From: Bacilli bacterium
GTDB lineage: Bacteria > Bacillota_I > Bacilli_A > RF39 > UBA660
NCBI GenBank assembly: GCA_900768345.1
Contig: CAAGCO010000004.1
Coordinates: 1 to 64,000, forward strand
Length of the DNA stretch: 64,000 nt
Reading direction: 5' to 3'
This document shows, piece by piece, positions 61,042-64,000 of this stretch; the stretch's first letter is position 1; each line of letters begins with the position of its first letter. The notes beneath the pieces are model-generated. The model was not told where the DNA came from and ran no database searches. It was given only the letters and a program-made list of their open reading frames with translations. Position numbers and translations under genes: made by a program.

Positions 61042-61631
61042 TGCTTGAATACTTAAAGACTTATAGAAAACTTATTTTAGTTTATTCAAGATTGATAACT
61101 AGAATTGGCACTATTAGCTCGGCTGAAGTGTATGAACTATATAGAGAATATTTAAAACTTAGTGTTAAACTTAGTACTAATAGTCCTTTGTTTGATGAAA
61201 AGGAAGGAAAATATAAGAATTGTAATTGTTATTGTTATGCTTTAGGTATTACGGCTCCAGATATTTTTGCTAAAAGTTTTGAATATAAAGAGATAGATGA
61301 TTTTTGTCATAATATAGGCTTTATGACAAATGAGATGCATTCTTCAAGTGATCTTAATGATAATTTGTATTGGATCCAAAAAGATTTGGAAAGGTTAGAA
61401 ATAGATTCTTATGAATGTACTATGTTTGGAGATGCGAAACATGGTGGTTATAAGATAGCATTTTTTAAATCTCCCTATGACTTTCATTTTATAAGACAAA
61501 ATGTTGATGGAGTTTGGTCACATAAACTAGGATATACTCCTACAATAGAAAAAGTTGAAATGCCTCAAGAAAGAGTACTTGGTAGGTATAATTACGTTAA
61601 AACATTAGAGATAGTAAAGCCTGTAATATGA
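61038..61631 (+). CDS. Predicted papain-like cysteine hydrolase, copy 2
   Basis: 197 residues. The same arrangement as copy 1: NCYCYALGITAPD, CHNIGFM, KHGGYKIAFF and DFHFIRQNVDGVWSHKLGYTPTIE, ending VKTLEIVKPV as copy 1 ends TFEIVKPV. Identity over the whole length shows tandem duplication. ATGATG starts inside the previous stop; AGGAG is 6-9 bases upstream, so the second ATG at 61041 is also possible. The first 60 residues differ most between copies. Confidence 0.65.
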   Translation: MMLEYLKTYRKLILVYSRLITRIGTISSAEVYELYREYLKLSVKLSTNSPLFDEKEGKYKNCNCYCYALGITAPDIFAKSFEYKEIDDFCHNIGFMTNEMHSSSDLNDNLYWIQKDLERLEIDSYECTMFGDAKHGGYKIAFFKSPYDFHFIRQNVDGVWSHKLGYTPTIEKVEMPQERVLGRYNYVKTLEIVKPVI

Positions 61632-61693
61632 AAATAAATTGACATATTGTATCATTTGTGATATAATATGTACATATTTAAGGGGTGAATGGT

Positions 61694-62461
61694 ATGTTGT
61701 TATATATATTATGGTTAAATGGTTTAGTTTTAAGTACTTTCATAAATATTCCTATGTCTTTTCTTGCTTATATGAGATATAGACTTAAAGATAAAGAATT
61801 TTATAATTATTTAAAAAATAGAAGTTTAAAAGATAAAATATTATTTAACATTAAAAATGCTGTTAGATTTTTATTACCAATTTATAATATTATATATCCA
61901 ATTAAATTATTATTAAGTGGTGGACCTAAGAGTGTATCAGAAAATTGGAAAAAAGAGATATTAACTGCCGAAAAAAATAAAGGAAAATTTGGAAGAAGTG
62001 TCAAAGGATTTTTTGAAAAAGTTAAATCTGAAATTAAAGGGTTTAAAGATGAATTCTTTCCTAGTAAAAATAAAGAAAAAGTTAAAGAAAATAATAAACC
62101 AGTAGTAACTGAAAAAAAGAAAGAAGAAACTAAAAAAGCTACAATTGTTGAAACTTCAAAACCTGTTACAACAGCTGTAAAAAAACAACCACCTGTTCCA
62201 GCTAAAAAAGAGGTTTCTGGTACAAAAGAATTAACTCCTGAGAGAATTGATTTCTATTTAACTCAATATAGAAAAGATTATGATAAATTAAGAAAAGAAT
62301 ATGAAACACTTAAAGCAAATAAAGCACCAGTTAGTGAACTTAATAAAGTAGTTAGAAATATGAATGCTTTAGCTTTAAGAAGTCAACAATTAATGGATAT
62401 GCGTAAAGGTATGATACAAGAAAAAACAGAGAGTAGCGCACAAATGAAATTAAGAAGATAA
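61694..62461 (+). CDS. Membrane-associated Lys-rich protein, 255 aa
   Basis: An N-terminal helix (residues 1-22) and a second hydrophobic part (about 52-75, AVRFLLPIYNIIYPIKLLL) are followed by a long charged tail. The tail has KPVVTEKKKEETKK and Pro/Lys-rich linker segments and a C-terminal coiled coil (about 180-240). The ATG has AAGGGGTGA upstream; the GTG at 61685 overlaps it. TATAAT at about 61661 follows TTGACA, a clear promoter. Function unknown. Confidence 0.7.
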   Translation: MLLYILWLNGLVLSTFINIPMSFLAYMRYRLKDKEFYNYLKNRSLKDKILFNIKNAVRFLLPIYNIIYPIKLLLSGGPKSVSENWKKEILTAEKNKGKFGRSVKGFFEKVKSEIKGFKDEFFPSKNKEKVKENNKPVVTEKKKEETKKATIVETSKPVTTAVKKQPPVPAKKEVSGTKELTPERIDFYLTQYRKDYDKLRKEYETLKANKAPVSELNKVVRNMNALALRSQQLMDMRKGMIQEKTESSAQMKLRR

Positions 62462-62483
62462 TCAATAGATTATCTTTTTTTTA
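62456..62483 (+). terminator. Hairpin terminator
   Basis: AGATAATC (62456-62463), AATA, GATTATCT (62468-62475), T-run. Overlaps the stop. Confidence 0.85.
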
Positions 62484-62521
62484 GTTTAAATTATGTTATA
62501 ATTGTATTGAGGTAATAAAAT

Positions 62522-63604
62522 ATGAGAGGCGTATATATACATATTCCTTTTTGTAAGAATATATGTAGTTATTGTGATTTCTGCAAATTCTTATATAATG
62601 AGGAATGGGCAAATACTTATTTAGATTTTTTGAATCAAGAAATTAATGAATATTATGAAGGGGATAAAGTTAAAAGTATCTATATTGGTGGTGGAACTCC
62701 TTCTAGTTTAAGTATAAGTAACTTAAATAAATTATTTGAAATAGTTAGTCATATAAGAACTATAGATGACGCAGAAATAACTTTTGAATGTAATATTAAT
62801 GATATAAGTTTTGAACTTTTAGAAATTTTAAAAACCAATAATGTTAATAGACTAAGTATAGGAGTAGAGAGTTTTAATAAAAAGAATCTTAAATTAATGA
62901 ATAGAAATCATAATAAAAAAGATATAAGCGAAAAAATTAATTTATGTAAAAAGAGTGGATTTAAAAACATTAATGTTGATTTAATATATGCTTTACCTGA
63001 AGAAAGCCTTTTTACTCTTAAGAGTGATCTTAATAGCATGCTTAAACTTGGTGTAACTCATATAAGTACATATTCTTTAATAATTGAAGAACATACAATA
63101 TTATATAAAAATAAAACTATGCCTATAGATGAACTTCTTGATTATAAAATGTATAAACATATATGTAGAAAACTTAAGAAAAAAGGATTTCATCATTATG
63201 AAGTTAGTAATTTTTCATTGCCAGGATATGAAAGTAAACATAATCTAATATATTGGGATAATAACGAATATTATGGTTTTGGACTTGGAGCTCATGGATA
63301 CATAAATGAAATGAGATATGAAAACACAAGAAACTTTAATAAATATTTAAATGGTCAATATAGATTAAATGAATTACTTGTATCTACTCAAGAAGAAATG
63401 GAAAATGAGATAATACTTGGACTTCGTAAGTTAGATGGTATAAGTATTAGTGAGTTTCATGAAAGATTTAAAAAAGATATATTTAAAGTGTTTAAGATAG
63501 AAGATGCTGTTAATAAGAAGTATCTTATTGTTAAAGATGATAAAATATATATACCTGAAGATAAAATATATGTTATGAACGAAATAATTAATATGATTAT
63601 ATAG
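62522..63604 (+). CDS. hemW: HemW-like radical SAM protein
   Basis: 360 residues. Radical SAM cluster motif HIPFCKNICSYCDFC (Cys11, 15, 18), YIGGGTPSSLS, ECNINDISFELLEIL, RLSIGVESFN, NVDLIYALPEE, and the HemW C-domain (GFGLGAHGY, EIILGLRKLDGIS). HemW delivers haem in other bacteria. A fourth Cys (CDFC) beside the cluster is noted. GAGGTAAT before the ATG. Followed 12 bases on by an ABC transporter gene. Confidence 0.92.
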   Translation: MRGVYIHIPFCKNICSYCDFCKFLYNEEWANTYLDFLNQEINEYYEGDKVKSIYIGGGTPSSLSISNLNKLFEIVSHIRTIDDAEITFECNINDISFELLEILKTNNVNRLSIGVESFNKKNLKLMNRNHNKKDISEKINLCKKSGFKNINVDLIYALPEESLFTLKSDLNSMLKLGVTHISTYSLIIEEHTILYKNKTMPIDELLDYKMYKHICRKLKKKGFHHYEVSNFSLPGYESKHNLIYWDNNEYYGFGLGAHGYINEMRYENTRNFNKYLNGQYRLNELLVSTQEEMENEIILGLRKLDGISISEFHERFKKDIFKVFKIEDAVNKKYLIVKDDKIYIPEDKIYVMNEIINMII

Positions 63605-63616
63605 AAAGGAAAAAAG

Positions 63617-64000
63617 ATGAAAGTATTAAAGCTGATAGGGGACTTAAAGAAATATATTTTTATAATGATTGTTTTTTCTGTTACTCAAGTATTTTGTGAG
63701 TTATATTTGCCTAATATTATGAGCAATATTGTTGACATAGGTATAGCTAATGCAGATAAAGTATTTATTGCTAAAGAAGCTACCATTATGTTTATTACAA
63801 CTATTGTATGTTTAATATCTCATACATTAGTAGTTTATAGTACTGCGAAGTTTTCAAATAATTATGGTTATAAAATTAGAAAAGCATTATATTCTAAGGT
63901 TACATCTTTTAGTAAGAAAGAAATTGATGAGTTTGGTGCTTCTACTTTGATTACAAGAAGTACTAATAACGTAAGTAATATAACTTCTACATTTAGTTTT
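63617..64000 (+). CDS. ABC transporter permease/ATPase, 3' end outside the window
   Basis: 128 codons are visible up to the window edge. The product begins MKVLKLIGDLKKYIFIMIVF with membrane helices typical of the type I exporter (TMD-NBD) family. KFSNNYGYKIRKALYSKVTSFSKKEID and FGASTLITRSTNNVSNI are the coupling-region hallmarks of YfiB/MdlB-like multidrug exporters. AAGGAA before the ATG. The ATPase domain is not visible; partner subunit expected next. Confidence 0.85.
   Translation, partial: MKVLKLIGDLKKYIFIMIVFSVTQVFCELYLPNIMSNIVDIGIANADKVFIAKEATIMFITTIVCLISHTLVVYSTAKFSNNYGYKIRKALYSKVTSFSKKEIDEFGASTLITRSTNNVSNITSTFSF

Overview
The window is very AT-rich, densely packed and almost entirely plus-stranded. 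It comes from a low-GC Gram-positive bacterium of the Bacilli/Mollicutes-like kind, plausibly one of the uncultured gut lineages such as RF39 (inference). The genetic code is standard: Trp is TGG, and TGA ends many genes, often in ATGA overlaps. Gene order repeatedly matches Bacillus: nusB-xseA-xseB-spoIVB, and ireB-ruvX-DUF1292-mltG-yrrM-yrrN-yrrO-greA. Four genes look sporulation-related (spoIVB, spoIIIAH-like, gerE, gerM), so despite its reduced look the organism may make spores.

Layout. 1-14.5 kb: surface and secretion genes. These are a truncated BspA-type repeat protein, two proteins with type IV prepilin-like N-termini (one carrying BspA repeats) and an LtaS-like sulfatase-fold enzyme. 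They are mixed with mutS, frr and runs of unrecognised genes. 14.6-20 kb: nusB, xseA, xseB, spoIVB, a metallophosphoesterase and two small unknowns. 20-24.5 kb: mgtE, uppS, an unidentified structured RNA, a deleted DinD relic, and a gene fusing IspH to a polyprenyl diphosphate synthase. 24.6-32.4 kb: the ireB-to-yrrO operon, greA, tig, a TMEM43-like protein. 32.4-39.8 kb: tex, then a three-gene unit of a secreted papain-like protease with a C-terminal dockerin, a membrane-anchored protein with a cohesin-like N-domain, and a lipoprotein.

39.8-50.1 kb: tRNA-Ser, gltX, then a LysR-methyltransferase-CYTH unit and a tightly overlapping seven-gene operon (SDR, APH-like kinase, phosphomannose-isomerase-like cupin, NDK-like protein, nucleotidyltransferase, Nudix, GNAT). 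It looks like an undescribed small-molecule or sugar activation pathway. 50.1-64 kb: a lone XRE regulator, an ANL adenylating enzyme, a split phosphorelay (hybrid kinase plus HPt-REC protein), DUF1015, an ECF sigma with an RsgI-like PepSY anti-sigma, the spoIIIAH-gerE-gerM cluster, tRNA-Arg, a tandem pair of predicted cysteine hydrolases, hemW and the start of an ABC exporter.

The strongest candidates for new biology are the dockerin-protease/cohesin-anchor pair, the IspH-prenyl synthase fusion, the pseudoknotted small RNA and the 45.4-50.1 kb operon. Transcription signals are unusually legible: most units end in a clear hairpin plus T-run, and several genes start 6-9 bases after a -10 box with no ribosome binding site, suggesting leaderless mRNAs.
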